Source of the DNA: Streptomyces olindensis
GTDB lineage: Bacteria > Actinomycetota > Actinomycetes > Streptomycetales > Streptomycetaceae
Assembly (NCBI GenBank): GCA_000696115.1
Contig: JJOH01000098.1
Coordinates: 1 to 64,000 of the forward strand
Direction of reading: 5' to 3'
DNA: 64,000 nucleotides
Positions 1 to 7,641 of this stretch are shown in pieces. A model generated the notes under the pieces. It did not search any database. It was not told the origin of the DNA and saw only the letters and a program-made list of their open reading frames with translations. A program made the translations under genes and the position numbers. The first letter of the stretch is position 1; every line of letters begins with the position of its first letter.

Positions 1-2
1 CC

Positions 3-53
3 GATGCCCTGCGCCGGGCCGGTCTGGTCGATCCGAAGAACGGTCGTCGCTGA
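3..53 (+). CDS. C-terminal tail of a gene that begins upstream of the window
   Basis: An open frame runs from the window edge to a TGA at 51-53 and reads DALRRAGLVDPKNGRR. Codon use (third-position G/C) fits a Streptomyces coding end, and a strong inverted repeat follows at 73-113. Only 16 residues are visible, so no family can be named. Confidence 0.4.
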   Translation, partial: DALRRAGLVDPKNGRR

Positions 54-72
54 CGGCTGCGCCGGCGGCAGT

Positions 73-123
73 GGGGAGCTGCGGGGCCGTCGTGGCCGGT
101 CGCGCAGCTCCCCGCGCCCCTTA
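73..123. repeat. Streptomyces REP-like palindromic intergenic element, copy 1
   Basis: A perfect 11-bp inverted repeat (GGGGAGCTGCG at 73-83, CGCAGCTCCCC at 103-113) surrounds a GGCC-rich loop, followed by CGCGCCCCTTA. The order ctgcgggccgt / ggccggtcgcg / ccccgcgcccctt is shared with the element at 52103-52176. It may end transcription of the upstream gene. Family assignment is from memory of similar Streptomyces intergenic sequences. Confidence 0.55.
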
Positions 124-134
124 CCGGGCGGATC

Positions 135-140
135 TAAACT
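135..140 (+). promoter_or_regulatory. -10 element TAAACT for a leaderless transcript
   Basis: TAAACT lies 7 nt before the ATG at 148 and no ribosome-binding site is present, so transcription probably starts at the A of the start codon. No good -35 box is visible. Confidence 0.45.
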
Positions 141-147
141 GGGCGTT

Positions 148-711
148 ATGTCTGCTGCACGCGTCCTCACCTGGGAAGTTTCCGCGAGCCGGGGGTTCGA
201 GACCGCCTGGGTCCAGCTCCGGGGCGGTGTGCTGCGGGCGCGTGGGCGGGCCGTCGGGACCGAGCCGGAGCCCTACTGGGTCACGTACGACCTCGACACG
301 GCCGACCCGTTCGTCACGCGCCGGCTGCGGGTGACGGTCGAGTCCGCCGGGGGCAGCCGCACGCTCGATCTGACGCACGACGGCGGGGGCGCATGGGCCG
401 CGGACGGCGAGCGGCTCCCGGACGTCGACGGAGCCCTGGACTGCGATCTCGGGCTGTGTCCGCTGACCAACACCATGCCGGTGCTGCGGCACGGGCTCCA
501 TCGCGGGCCGGGCGAGCTGGAGTTCGTGATGGCCTGGGTGTCCGTGCCGGACCTGACGGTGAGGCCGTCGCGGCAGACGTACACGCATCTGCGTCCCGGG
601 CGGGTCCGGTACGCCTCCGGTGACTTCCGCAGCGACCTGGAGTTCGACGAGGAGGGCTTCGTCGTGGACTATCCCGCGCTGGCCACGCGCCTGGCGGCGG
701 CTCCCCGCTAG
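148..711 (+). CDS. Putative glycolipid-binding domain protein
   Basis: This 187-residue protein looks like the Glycolipid_bind family (PF06475, PA1994-like), a single beta-rich domain of about 180 residues that fills the whole chain here. Recognisable features are the WE..R..G.E.A start, the YWVTYDLD segment, the central DCDLG..P.TNTMPVLR segment and the YTHLRPGRVRY..GDF end. Family function is uncertain: a lipid-carrier-like fold inferred from structure. There is no signal peptide, so it should be cytoplasmic. The longer frame from position 4 is rejected because ATG 148 sits just behind a -10 box and the upstream part overlaps an intergenic repeat. The stop shares CTAG with the convergent ABC-F gene. 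Confidence 0.8.
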   Translation: MSAARVLTWEVSASRGFETAWVQLRGGVLRARGRAVGTEPEPYWVTYDLDTADPFVTRRLRVTVESAGGSRTLDLTHDGGGAWAADGERLPDVDGALDCDLGLCPLTNTMPVLRHGLHRGPGELEFVMAWVSVPDLTVRPSRQTYTHLRPGRVRYASGDFRSDLEFDEEGFVVDYPALATRLAAAPR

Positions 712-2348
712 CGCTCGGTCACCTTGCCGTCCGTCACCTCCAGGCGGCGTGTCACGTGTACGGCGTCCAGCATGCGGCGGTCGTGGGTGACCAGCAGGAG
801 GGTGCCCTCGTAGGCGTCGAGTGCCGACTCCAGCTGTTCGATGGCGGGCAGGTCGAGGTGGTTGGTGGGCTCGTCGAGGACCAGGAGGTTGACGCCCCGG
901 CCCTGGAGCAGCGCCAGGGCCGCTCGGGTGCGCTCGCCCGGGGAGAGGGTCGCCGCGGGGCGCAGCACGTGGTCGGTCTTGAGGCCGAACTTGGCCAGGA
1001 GGGTGCGGATCTCGAGCGGTTCGGTGTCCGGGACGGCCGCGCGGAACGCGTCGAGCAGGGACTCCTCGCCGTGGAACAGCTTGCGTGCCTGGTCGACCTC
1101 GCCGAGCAGGACGCCCGAGCCGAGCGCGGCGTGCCCGGCGTCCAGCGGGACGCGGCCCAGCAGGGCGGCGAGCAGCGTGGACTTGCCGGCGCCGTTCGCG
1201 CCGGTCACCGCCACCCGGTCCGCCCAGTCGATCTGAAGGGAGACCGGACCGAGGACGAAGTCGCCGCGGCGCACCTCGGCGTCGCGCAGGGTCGCGACGA
1301 CGGCGCCGGAGCGCGGGGCCGACGCGATCTCCATGCGCAGCTCCCACTCCTTGCGGGGCTCCTCGACGACCTCCAGGCGTTCGATCATGCGCTGGGTCTG
1401 GCGGGCCTTCGCGGCCTGCTTCTCGCTCGCCTCGCTGCGGAACTTGCGGCCGATCTTGTCGTTGTCGTTGCCCGCCTTGCGGCGCGCGTTCTTCACGCCC
1501 TTGTCCATCCAGGAGCGCTGCATCTGCGCCCGGTCCTGGAGGGCGGCCCTCCTGTCGGCGTACTCCTCGTACTCGTCGCGGGCGTGCCGGCGGGCGACGT
1601 CCCGCTCCTCCAGATAGGCCTCGTAGCCGCCGCCGTAGAGGTTGATCTGCCGCTGGGCGAGGTCGAGTTCGAGGACCTTGGTGACGGTGCGGGTGAGGAA
1701 CTCGCGGTCGTGGCTGACGACGACCGTGCCGGCGCGCAGGCCGCTCACGAAGCGTTCGAGGCGTTCCAGGCCGTCCAGGTCGAGGTCGTTGGTCGGCTCG
1801 TCGAGGAGGAAGACGTCGTAGCGGGACAGCAGCAGGGAGGCGAGGCCGGCGCGGGCGGCCTGGCCGCCGGACAGGGACGTCATCGGCTGGTCCAGGCCGA
1901 CCGCGAGGCCGAGGGAGTCGGCGACCTCCTCGGCCCGTTCGTCGAGGTCGGCGCCGCCGAGGCCGAGCCAGCGCTCCAGGCTGGTGGCGTAGGCGTCGTC
2001 GGCACCGGGGGCGCCGTCGACCAGGGCCTGCGTGGCCTCGTCCATGGTCCGCTGCGCCTCTGCGACGCCGGTGCGGCGGGCGAGGAACGCCCGTACGGTC
2101 TCTCCGGGCCGGCGGTCCGGCTCCTGCGGGAGGTGGCCGACGGTGGCGGCCGGCGGGGACAGGCGCAGCTCGCCCTGCTCGGGCGCGGTGAGTCCGGCCA
2201 GCATCCGCAGCAGGGTGGACTTGCCCGCGCCGTTGGCTCCGACCAGGCCGATCACGTCACCGGGCGCGACGACGAGGTCGAGCCCGGTGAACAGGGAGCG
2301 GTCGCCGTGGCCGGCGGCGAGGTTCTTGGCGACGAGGGTGGCAGTCAT
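708..2348 (-). CDS. ABC-F family ATPase (no membrane domain)
   Basis: A 546-residue protein with two nucleotide-binding domains in one chain and no transmembrane part, the ABC-F layout. Domain 1 has Walker A GANGAGKST near residue 36, signature LSGGQAARAG and Walker B LLDEPTNDLDL. Domain 2 has a second GANGAGKST, signature LSPGERTRAAL and LVLDEPTNHLDL. A charged linker near residues 240-320 (DEYEEYADRRAAL, WMDKGVKNARRKAG) corresponds to the P-site tRNA interaction motif. ABC-F proteins act on the ribosome, in translation-factor or antibiotic-protection roles; which applies here cannot be told. Start ATG at 2348. Stop overlaps that of the convergent glycolipid-binding gene. A second ABC-F lies at 25522. 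Confidence 0.9.
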   Translation of the reverse strand: MTATLVAKNLAAGHGDRSLFTGLDLVVAPGDVIGLVGANGAGKSTLLRMLAGLTAPEQGELRLSPPAATVGHLPQEPDRRPGETVRAFLARRTGVAEAQRTMDEATQALVDGAPGADDAYATSLERWLGLGGADLDERAEEVADSLGLAVGLDQPMTSLSGGQAARAGLASLLLSRYDVFLLDEPTNDLDLDGLERLERFVSGLRAGTVVVSHDREFLTRTVTKVLELDLAQRQINLYGGGYEAYLEERDVARRHARDEYEEYADRRAALQDRAQMQRSWMDKGVKNARRKAGNDNDKIGRKFRSEASEKQAAKARQTQRMIERLEVVEEPRKEWELRMEIASAPRSGAVVATLRDAEVRRGDFVLGPVSLQIDWADRVAVTGANGAGKSTLLAALLGRVPLDAGHAALGSGVLLGEVDQARKLFHGEESLLDAFRAAVPDTEPLEIRTLLAKFGLKTDHVLRPAATLSPGERTRAALALLQGRGVNLLVLDEPTNHLDLPAIEQLESALDAYEGTLLLVTHDRRMLDAVHVTRRLEVTDGKVTER

Positions 2349-2373
2349 CAGAGCGCCGATCCTAGTGGGCCGC

Positions 2374-3396
2374 TCACTGGGTCACGGCGGTCACCAGGAC
2401 GGTTCCGGAGGTGCGGGCCACGAGGTAGGACTGCCCCTTGACCGCCTTGGCGTCCAGCGCGATGCGGTGGCGGCCGGGTTCCAGGACGCCGTCGAAGAGG
2501 TCGTGGGTGTGGGTGCGGGAGAGCCGGTCGAGGCGGTACGCGGTGACGGTGACGCGGCAGGCGGAGGTGACCTCGACGTCGGCACCGCCGCCGGCGGCGG
2601 TCAGGGCGGTGAGGCGACGCTGTCCGGCCGGGCTGCGGTCCAGGGCGTGTTCGATCTGGGCGACGAGGAGCGGCACGATCGGGGCGAGGCCGTCGACGTA
2701 GGCGACCGGGACCCGGGCGCGTTCGAAGGCGCGGCGGACGGCGGCACGTTCCTGCTCGGCGATCCCCCGGCCGAAGGCGACGGCGCCGTAGCCGCGCAGT
2801 TCGTCGGGCGGCACGCCGTCGGCGTCGTGGGCGATGTCGGCGCCGACGCCGATGGTGCGTAACGCCGCGGCGAGCTTGGCCAGGACGGCGACGCGGGCGC
2901 CGATCAGCAGGACGCGGGGGCGGGTGTCGGGGGCGGAGCCGTTCAGCAGGGCGCTCAGGGCCGCCCGGTACTCGGCGCCGCGGAAGCGGAACGGGCCGAT
3001 GCCGTGGTAGCCGTTGAGCTCCAGGTCGGCGTGGTCGTCGGTCTGCCAGGCGAAGTCCCGCCAGATGAAGTCCTCGCCGTCCCGCAGGATGACCGCGGTG
3101 ACGGCCCCGCAGGCCAGGTCCTCGCACTCGGGGCAGCCGTAGACGACGTACCGGCCGCCGGGCAGGGGCGCCGGGCTCTCCAGGAGCAGGCTGCGGACCT
3201 GCGCCGTGAAGATGGCGGGCGGTACGTCGGCGGCGAGCGGGGAGACCGCGTCGAGGTCGGAGAGCCGGAACAGCAGCGGGCGTCCGTCGACGATGAAGTC
3301 CACGAAGTCCCGGTGGACCTGGTAGCCGCCGTCGGTGAGGACTCCGCCGGCCCGCATCGCGGGTGCCAGGCCGAAGGTCGTGTACTCGGCACACAT
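2374..3396 (-). CDS. Hypothetical protein with a TTA (bldA-type) codon
   Basis: This 340-residue protein is not recognised. The N-terminal half (to about 165) is a mixed alpha/beta region with a cysteine cluster (GCPECEDLACGA) and several aromatic acidic segments. The C-terminal half begins RVLLIGARVAVLAKLAAALR, which resembles the first strand and helix of a Rossmann or receiver-like fold, and ends in a beta-rich stretch. Codon 179 (2862-2860) is TTA, read only by the bldA tRNA in Streptomyces, so translation may be development-dependent. ATG 3396 is preferred to the upstream in-frame ATG because a GATACT -10 box lies 6 nt before it. It is 25 bp from the ABC-F start (2348) and read the same way, so the two could be cotranscribed. 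Divergent from the D-amino-acid oxidase. Confidence 0.7.
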   Translation of the reverse strand: MCAEYTTFGLAPAMRAGGVLTDGGYQVHRDFVDFIVDGRPLLFRLSDLDAVSPLAADVPPAIFTAQVRSLLLESPAPLPGGRYVVYGCPECEDLACGAVTAVILRDGEDFIWRDFAWQTDDHADLELNGYHGIGPFRFRGAEYRAALSALLNGSAPDTRPRVLLIGARVAVLAKLAAALRTIGVGADIAHDADGVPPDELRGYGAVAFGRGIAEQERAAVRRAFERARVPVAYVDGLAPIVPLLVAQIEHALDRSPAGQRRLTALTAAGGGADVEVTSACRVTVTAYRLDRLSRTHTHDLFDGVLEPGRHRIALDAKAVKGQSYLVARTSGTVLVTAVTQ

Positions 3397-3402
3397 GCTG
3401 TG

Positions 3403-3408
3403 AGTATC
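3403..3408 (-). promoter_or_regulatory. -10 element GATACT, leaderless start of the TTA-containing gene
   Basis: On the minus strand GATACT is followed by 6 nt and then the ATG at 3396, with no ribosome-binding site. The same GATACT-to-ATG arrangement precedes the MerR gene at 14100. Confidence 0.5.
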
Positions 3409-3450
3409 CCCACACCGCACGTGATGTGAGCACGGCATGACACATTCCGC

Positions 3451-3456
3451 TACGGT
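3451..3456 (+). promoter_or_regulatory. -10 element TACGGT, leaderless start of the D-amino-acid oxidase gene
   Basis: TACGGT lies 7 nt before ATG 3464 and no Shine-Dalgarno is visible. The same TACGGT plus 6-7 nt plus ATG pattern recurs at 56079 and 60114. Confidence 0.45.
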
Positions 3457-3463
3457 CCGGGCC

Positions 3464-4414
3464 ATGGCAAGCGAGCTGAGTGACGAGATCGTGGTGGTCG
3501 GTGGCGGGGTCGTGGGTCTGACGACCGCCGTGGTTCTCGCCGAGGGCGGGCGCCGGGTACGGGTCTGGACGCGGGACGCCGTCGAGGCGACCACCTCCGC
3601 CGTTGCCGGTGCGCTGTGGTGGCCGTACCGGATCGAACCGGCCGAGCTGGCGCGTAGCTGGGCGCTGCGGTCGCTGGAGGTGTACGAGGAGCTGGCGGCG
3701 GGGGCCGAGCCGGCCGGCGTACGCATGGTCGAAGGGGTAATGGGTGACACCCGGCTCGACGAGGTCGACGGGTGGCTGGCGGGTCGGGTGCGGGGGCTGC
3801 GGGCGGCCTCGGCCGAGGAGGGCCCGGGGACGGGCATCCACGCCCGGCTGCCGCTCATCGACATGCGGGCCCATCTGCCGTGGCTGCGTGAGCGGTTCGT
3901 CGCGGCGGGCGGGGTCGTCGAGACGCGTACGGTGACCTCCCTCGCGGAGGCCGACGCGCCCGTCGTGGTCAACTGCACGGGGCTCGCCGCGCGGGAGCTG
4001 GTGCCGGATCCGTCCGTGCGGCCCGTGCGCGGGCAGTTGGTCGTGGTGGAGAACCCCGGGGTCGACACCTGGCTGGTCGCCAACGACGAGGCCGGGGAGC
4101 ACGCGTACATGTTTCCGCAGCCGGGCGGGCTCGTCCTCGGCGGTACGACCGAGGAGGACGCCTGGTCCCTGGAGCCCGACCCCGCGACGGCCGAGGCGAT
4201 CGTCCGCCGCTGCGCGGCGCTGCGGCCGGAAGTGGCCGGGGCGCGGGTGCTGGAGCACCGGGTCGGGCTGCGACCGACCCGGCCGGCGGTCCGCCTGGAA
4301 CGCGACGCCCTGCCGGACGGGCGGCTGCTGGTGCACAACTACGGCCACGGCGGCGGGGGCGTGACGGTGGCCTGGGGCTGCGCGGAGGAGGCGGCCCGGC
4401 TGGTCACCGGCTGA
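3464..4414 (+). CDS. D-amino-acid oxidase, FAD-dependent (DAO family)
   Basis: Predicted to oxidise D-amino acids to 2-oxo acids with release of ammonia and H2O2. The 316-residue chain begins with the FAD dinucleotide-binding motif VVVGGGVVGLT (residues 10-20). Other DAAO features are AGALWWPYR, the VNCTGLAAREL segment, PVRGQLVVVENPG, and the C-terminal signature GLRPTRPAVRLE followed by HNYGHGGGGVTVAWGCA, which holds the conserved region near the flavin. Length is normal for the family. ATG 3464 is chosen over an upstream in-frame ATG at 3437 because of the leaderless -10 box. A strong terminator follows. With the nearby peptidases, arginase and permease it fits amino-acid catabolism. Confidence 0.88.
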   Translation: MASELSDEIVVVGGGVVGLTTAVVLAEGGRRVRVWTRDAVEATTSAVAGALWWPYRIEPAELARSWALRSLEVYEELAAGAEPAGVRMVEGVMGDTRLDEVDGWLAGRVRGLRAASAEEGPGTGIHARLPLIDMRAHLPWLRERFVAAGGVVETRTVTSLAEADAPVVVNCTGLAARELVPDPSVRPVRGQLVVVENPGVDTWLVANDEAGEHAYMFPQPGGLVLGGTTEEDAWSLEPDPATAEAIVRRCAALRPEVAGARVLEHRVGLRPTRPAVRLERDALPDGRLLVHNYGHGGGGVTVAWGCAEEAARLVTG

Positions 4415-4451
4415 GGCCTCCTCCCCCGAGGACGACCGCTACCGGCACGAC

Positions 4452-4495
4452 AGGACCGAGCGACCCGGCTGACGACGCCCGGGTCGCTCGGTCCT
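4452..4495. terminator. Bidirectional hairpin terminator
   Basis: A perfect 17-bp stem (AGGACCGAGCGACCCGG at 4452-4468 and its complement at 4479-4495) with a 10-nt loop lies between the convergent D-amino-acid oxidase and BCCT genes. It can serve both strands. It lacks a strong T-run, as is common in Streptomyces. Confidence 0.85.
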
Positions 4496-4514
4496 CTCGG
4501 TCTTCTCCGTCCCC

Positions 4515-4571
4515 TCGGTCAGTGTTCACCGGTTCGGTCAGGGTTTACCGGTTCGGTCAGTGCTTGCCGAT
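4515..4571. repeat. Three tandem 19-bp units overlapping the 3' end of the BCCT gene
   Basis: TCGGTCAGTGTTCACCGGT (4515-4533), TCGGTCAGGGTTTACCGGT (4534-4552) and the diverged TCGGTCAGTGCTTGCCGAT (4553-4571) follow head to tail. The last unit holds the final codons and stop of the transporter gene. Each unit carries a TGA on the minus strand, so the repeats look like duplications of the gene end. Confidence 0.6.
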
Positions 4572-6281
4572 CGGGTCGCCTTCCACGTCCGGGCCTCGGC
4601 CCGGGCCCACGCGGAACTCGAACTCGCCGTCGTACTTCTTGTGGCCCTCGATGACGGCCAGTTCGACGGCCTCGGAGCCCATCTGCTCGCGCACGATGAC
4701 CGGGTCGCGGCGCAGGTCGCGCATGAGGGCGACGCACATGAAGGTCATCACGACGACGAACGGCGCCGCCGCGAGGATCGTGAGGTTCTGCAGGCCCGTC
4801 AGGGCGTCGCCCTGTCCGCTGCCCACCATCAGCATGATCGCGGCGACCGCGCCGGTGACCACGCCCCAGAACACCACGACCAGACGGCCCGGTTCGAGCG
4901 CGCCCTTCTGCGACAGCGTGCCCATGACGATCGAGGCCGCGTCCGCGCCCGAGACGAAGAAGATGCCGACCAGGATCATCACGAGCAGGCTGGTCGCGGT
5001 GGCGATCGGGAACTGCTGGAGCACGCCGAAGAGCTGGCCCTCCGGGGTCGCCTCCTTGCCGAGCCTGCCCTGCTCCTGCATCTTCATCGCCGAGCCGCCG
5101 AAGACCGCGAACCAGATCAGGCTGACCGTGCTCGGCACCAGGATGACGCCGCCGACGAACTGCCGGATGGTCCGGCCCCGGCTGATCCGGGCGATGAACA
5201 TGCCGACGAACGGCGTCCAGGAGATCCACCACGCCCAGTAGAAGACGGTCCAGCTGCTCAGCCAGTCCGCGACGCCCTCGCCGCCGCTGGCCTCCGTGCG
5301 CCCGGCCAGCTGGGGCAGGTCGCCGAGGTAGGCGAAGACCGAGGTGGGCAGCAGGTCGAGGACGATGATGGTCGGGCCCGCCACGAACACGAACACGGCG
5401 AGAATCAGCGCCAGCACCATGTTCGTGTTGGACAGCCACTGGATGCCCTTCTCCACGCCCGACACCGCGGACGCGACGAAGGCCAGGGTCAGCACCGCGA
5501 TGATCGCGACGAGCAGCCCGGTGCTCACCTTGTCCATCCAGTTCAGCTCCTGCACACCGGAGCCGATCTGCAGCGCGCCGAGCCCCAGCGAGGCCGCGGA
5601 GCCGAACACGGTCGCGACGATCGCGAGGATGTCGATGACCCGGCCGGCGGCGCCGTTCGCGTTCTTCTTGCCGATGAGCGGGGTGAACACGGCGCTGATG
5701 GTCTGCCGGCGCCGCCTGCGGAACGTGCTGTAGGCGATGCCGAGGCCCACCACGGCGTAGATCGCCCAGGGATGGAGCGTCCAGTGGAAGAGCGTGGTCG
5801 CCATGGCCGTCTCCATGCGGTTGCCGGAGTCGGCCGGGTCGGTTCCCGGCGGGGCCGTCGCGTAGTGCGACAACGGCTCGCTCACGCCGTAGAACATCAG
5901 GCCGATGCCCATGCCGGCGCTGAACATCATGGCGACCCAGGAGACCGTGCGGAACTCCGGTTCCTCGCCCTCCGCGCCCAGGTGGATCCGGCCATAGCGG
6001 CTGATCGCGAGCCAGAGGGCGAAGACGACGAAACCGGAGGCGGCGAGCATGAACGCCCAGCCGCCGTTGTGCATCAGACCGCTGAGCATGCTGGTGGAGA
6101 CGTCTTCGAGCGAGTCGGTCGCCGCGGCGCCCCAGACCACGAAGGCGAGGGTGAGCACCGCTGTGACGCCGAAGACGATGCGGTCGGTCTGCGGCCGGCT
6201 CTGGCCGGGCAGGCCCGCTTCCGACCCCGGCAGCGCGGCTCCTTCGTGGGAGTCCTTGTCGCTTGGTCGTTCTTGCGTCAC
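4557..6281 (-). CDS. BCCT-family transporter (betaine/choline/carnitine type)
   Basis: A 574-residue membrane protein with the expected twelve hydrophobic segments of the BCCT family, sodium- or proton-coupled importers of quaternary amines such as glycine betaine and choline. Family signatures are MMFSAGMGIGLMFYGVSEPL in the third segment region, and WWISWTPFVGMFIARISRGR, the conserved tryptophan-rich segment 8. The C-terminal tail is charged (RDLRRDPVIVREQMGSEAVE). GTG 6281 is chosen because AAAGGTG lies 7 nt ahead of it; two upstream in-frame GTGs are possible but lack such a site. The substrate cannot be read from sequence. Likely role is osmoprotectant uptake. It ends inside a 19-bp tandem repeat beyond a bidirectional terminator. 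Confidence 0.9.
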   Translation of the reverse strand: MTQERPSDKDSHEGAALPGSEAGLPGQSRPQTDRIVFGVTAVLTLAFVVWGAAATDSLEDVSTSMLSGLMHNGGWAFMLAASGFVVFALWLAISRYGRIHLGAEGEEPEFRTVSWVAMMFSAGMGIGLMFYGVSEPLSHYATAPPGTDPADSGNRMETAMATTLFHWTLHPWAIYAVVGLGIAYSTFRRRRRQTISAVFTPLIGKKNANGAAGRVIDILAIVATVFGSAASLGLGALQIGSGVQELNWMDKVSTGLLVAIIAVLTLAFVASAVSGVEKGIQWLSNTNMVLALILAVFVFVAGPTIIVLDLLPTSVFAYLGDLPQLAGRTEASGGEGVADWLSSWTVFYWAWWISWTPFVGMFIARISRGRTIRQFVGGVILVPSTVSLIWFAVFGGSAMKMQEQGRLGKEATPEGQLFGVLQQFPIATATSLLVMILVGIFFVSGADAASIVMGTLSQKGALEPGRLVVVFWGVVTGAVAAIMLMVGSGQGDALTGLQNLTILAAAPFVVVMTFMCVALMRDLRRDPVIVREQMGSEAVELAVIEGHKKYDGEFEFRVGPGRGPDVEGDPIGKH

Positions 6282-6363
6282 AGGCGGCACCTTTCATCGG
6301 GACAGCGGGGAAGAACGGTTCTTCCGTAACGCTGCTACCACGTATGGCGGATTTTCACCCCCC

Positions 6364-7641
6364 TCAGCACGCGGTTTCGTGTGAACCTCCTGTCAGGTGG
6401 TACTCGGCCCGGTCGTCGAGCAGCAGGGGGACGAGCGCCCGCAGGGGCTGACGCAGCGGGACGAGCACGCCCTCGCCGTCCTTGCGCACGCGCACGCCGT
6501 GCAGGGCGAGTTCGTCGCCCACCTCGGCGTACTGGGCGGCCGTGAGACCGTAGCCGCAAGGTGGGTTCGGGATGATTTCGCCCGATTCGGGCGGGTCGTT
6601 GTCGGCGCCGCCTACGTAGACGGGGCCGGTGGCGGAGTATCCCGCCAGCCGGGCCCGGCCGGTCGCCTCCTCGATCCGGCCACGGCGTTCGTCGGCGTAG
6701 GCGAACAGGCCCTTGAGCGCGGCCAGTTGGGAGCCGACCCGGCGCCGGTTGTTGAGCGCCTCGTCGGCCTTCTCGGCGTCGGTGAGCGGGTCGACGCGGC
6801 TCTCGATGAGCAGGCCGACGGAGTGTTTCACCCCGGACATGTTGCGCAGGATGCGCTCCTGTCCGTCCCCGGCGACCTGCTTGACCGGCTCGCCGGTGAC
6901 CGGGTCGGTCCAGATGCCGTAGGTGCCGGTCGAGTGGCCGGCCCGTTGTGCGGCCGGCCGGACGTACGCCCCGGACAGCGTCCGCGCCTCCTCGTGCACC
7001 GCGTCGTGGGTGTTGAGGTTGCGCGGCCACAGGTCGAACAGGGCCTTGTCGTAGTACGGCGGTGTGGCCCCGTACTCGTGCAGGTCGTAGACGATGTCGG
7101 GGCGGTGGTCGCGGATGACGGCGGCGAGCGCGCGACCCTCCGCGGTCTGGAGGGCGAGGTGGTCGCGGTTGATGTCGACGCCGTCGCTGTTGCCGCGGGT
7201 GTCGGCGGCCCGGCCGTCGGGGTTGGCGGTGGGCACGACCAGGACCGTCGTGCGGTCCAGGAAGCGGCGGGTGAGGCTGTCCCGGGCGTACGCGAGGTCG
7301 CGGATCGTGATCAGGCAGGCCTCACGGCCGGAGGGCTCGTCGCCGTGCTGGCTGCACACCAGCAGCACCGTGCTGGGGCTCGGCCGGGTGCCGATCCGGA
7401 CGAGCTGGAGGGGGCGGCCCTGCTTCGTCGTGCCGAAGCGGGACATGGAGACACGGCTGCTCGACCGGTCGACGGCCCTGAGGAAGTCCTGCTCCTCGGG
7501 CTGGGTGGTCCAGCGGGTGCCGTCGGTCTGCTCGAAGCCGGTGCGCGGCGGTGAGTCCGTGGTCGTCGCCTCGGCCGGGGCGGCGACCAGGGTGGCGGCG
7601 AGTGCCGCGGCGGCCAGGGTCAGGGCGCGGACGCGGGTCAC
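6364..7641 (-). CDS. Secreted M14 zinc carboxypeptidase
   Basis: A 425-residue protein with an N-terminal signal peptide (VTRVRALTLAAAALAATLVA up to about residue 25) and an M14 metallopeptidase domain. Zinc ligands are seen in HGDEPSGRE (His and Glu) and DLHEYG (His); INRDH is the substrate-binding Asn-Arg region, and the catalytic Glu is likely in LLIESR. It should remove C-terminal residues from extracellular peptides. GTG 7641 overlaps the TGA of the upstream X-Pro peptidase gene by 4 nt, so the two are cotranscribed and translationally coupled. The longer frame to 8820 is a shadow. Confidence 0.88.
   Translation of the reverse strand: MTRVRALTLAAAALAATLVAAPAEATTTDSPPRTGFEQTDGTRWTTQPEEQDFLRAVDRSSSRVSMSRFGTTKQGRPLQLVRIGTRPSPSTVLLVCSQHGDEPSGREACLITIRDLAYARDSLTRRFLDRTTVLVVPTANPDGRAADTRGNSDGVDINRDHLALQTAEGRALAAVIRDHRPDIVYDLHEYGATPPYYDKALFDLWPRNLNTHDAVHEEARTLSGAYVRPAAQRAGHSTGTYGIWTDPVTGEPVKQVAGDGQERILRNMSGVKHSVGLLIESRVDPLTDAEKADEALNNRRRVGSQLAALKGLFAYADERRGRIEEATGRARLAGYSATGPVYVGGADNDPPESGEIIPNPPCGYGLTAAQYAEVGDELALHGVRVRKDGEGVLVPLRQPLRALVPLLLDDRAEYHLTGGSHETAC

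Noticed and set aside
756..2441. 561-codon open frame antisense to the first ABC-F gene
   Set aside because: The minus strand encodes a complete ABC-F with all motifs. The antisense frame is a G+C-rich shadow with a monotonous Val/Gly/Glu/Ala composition and no domain.
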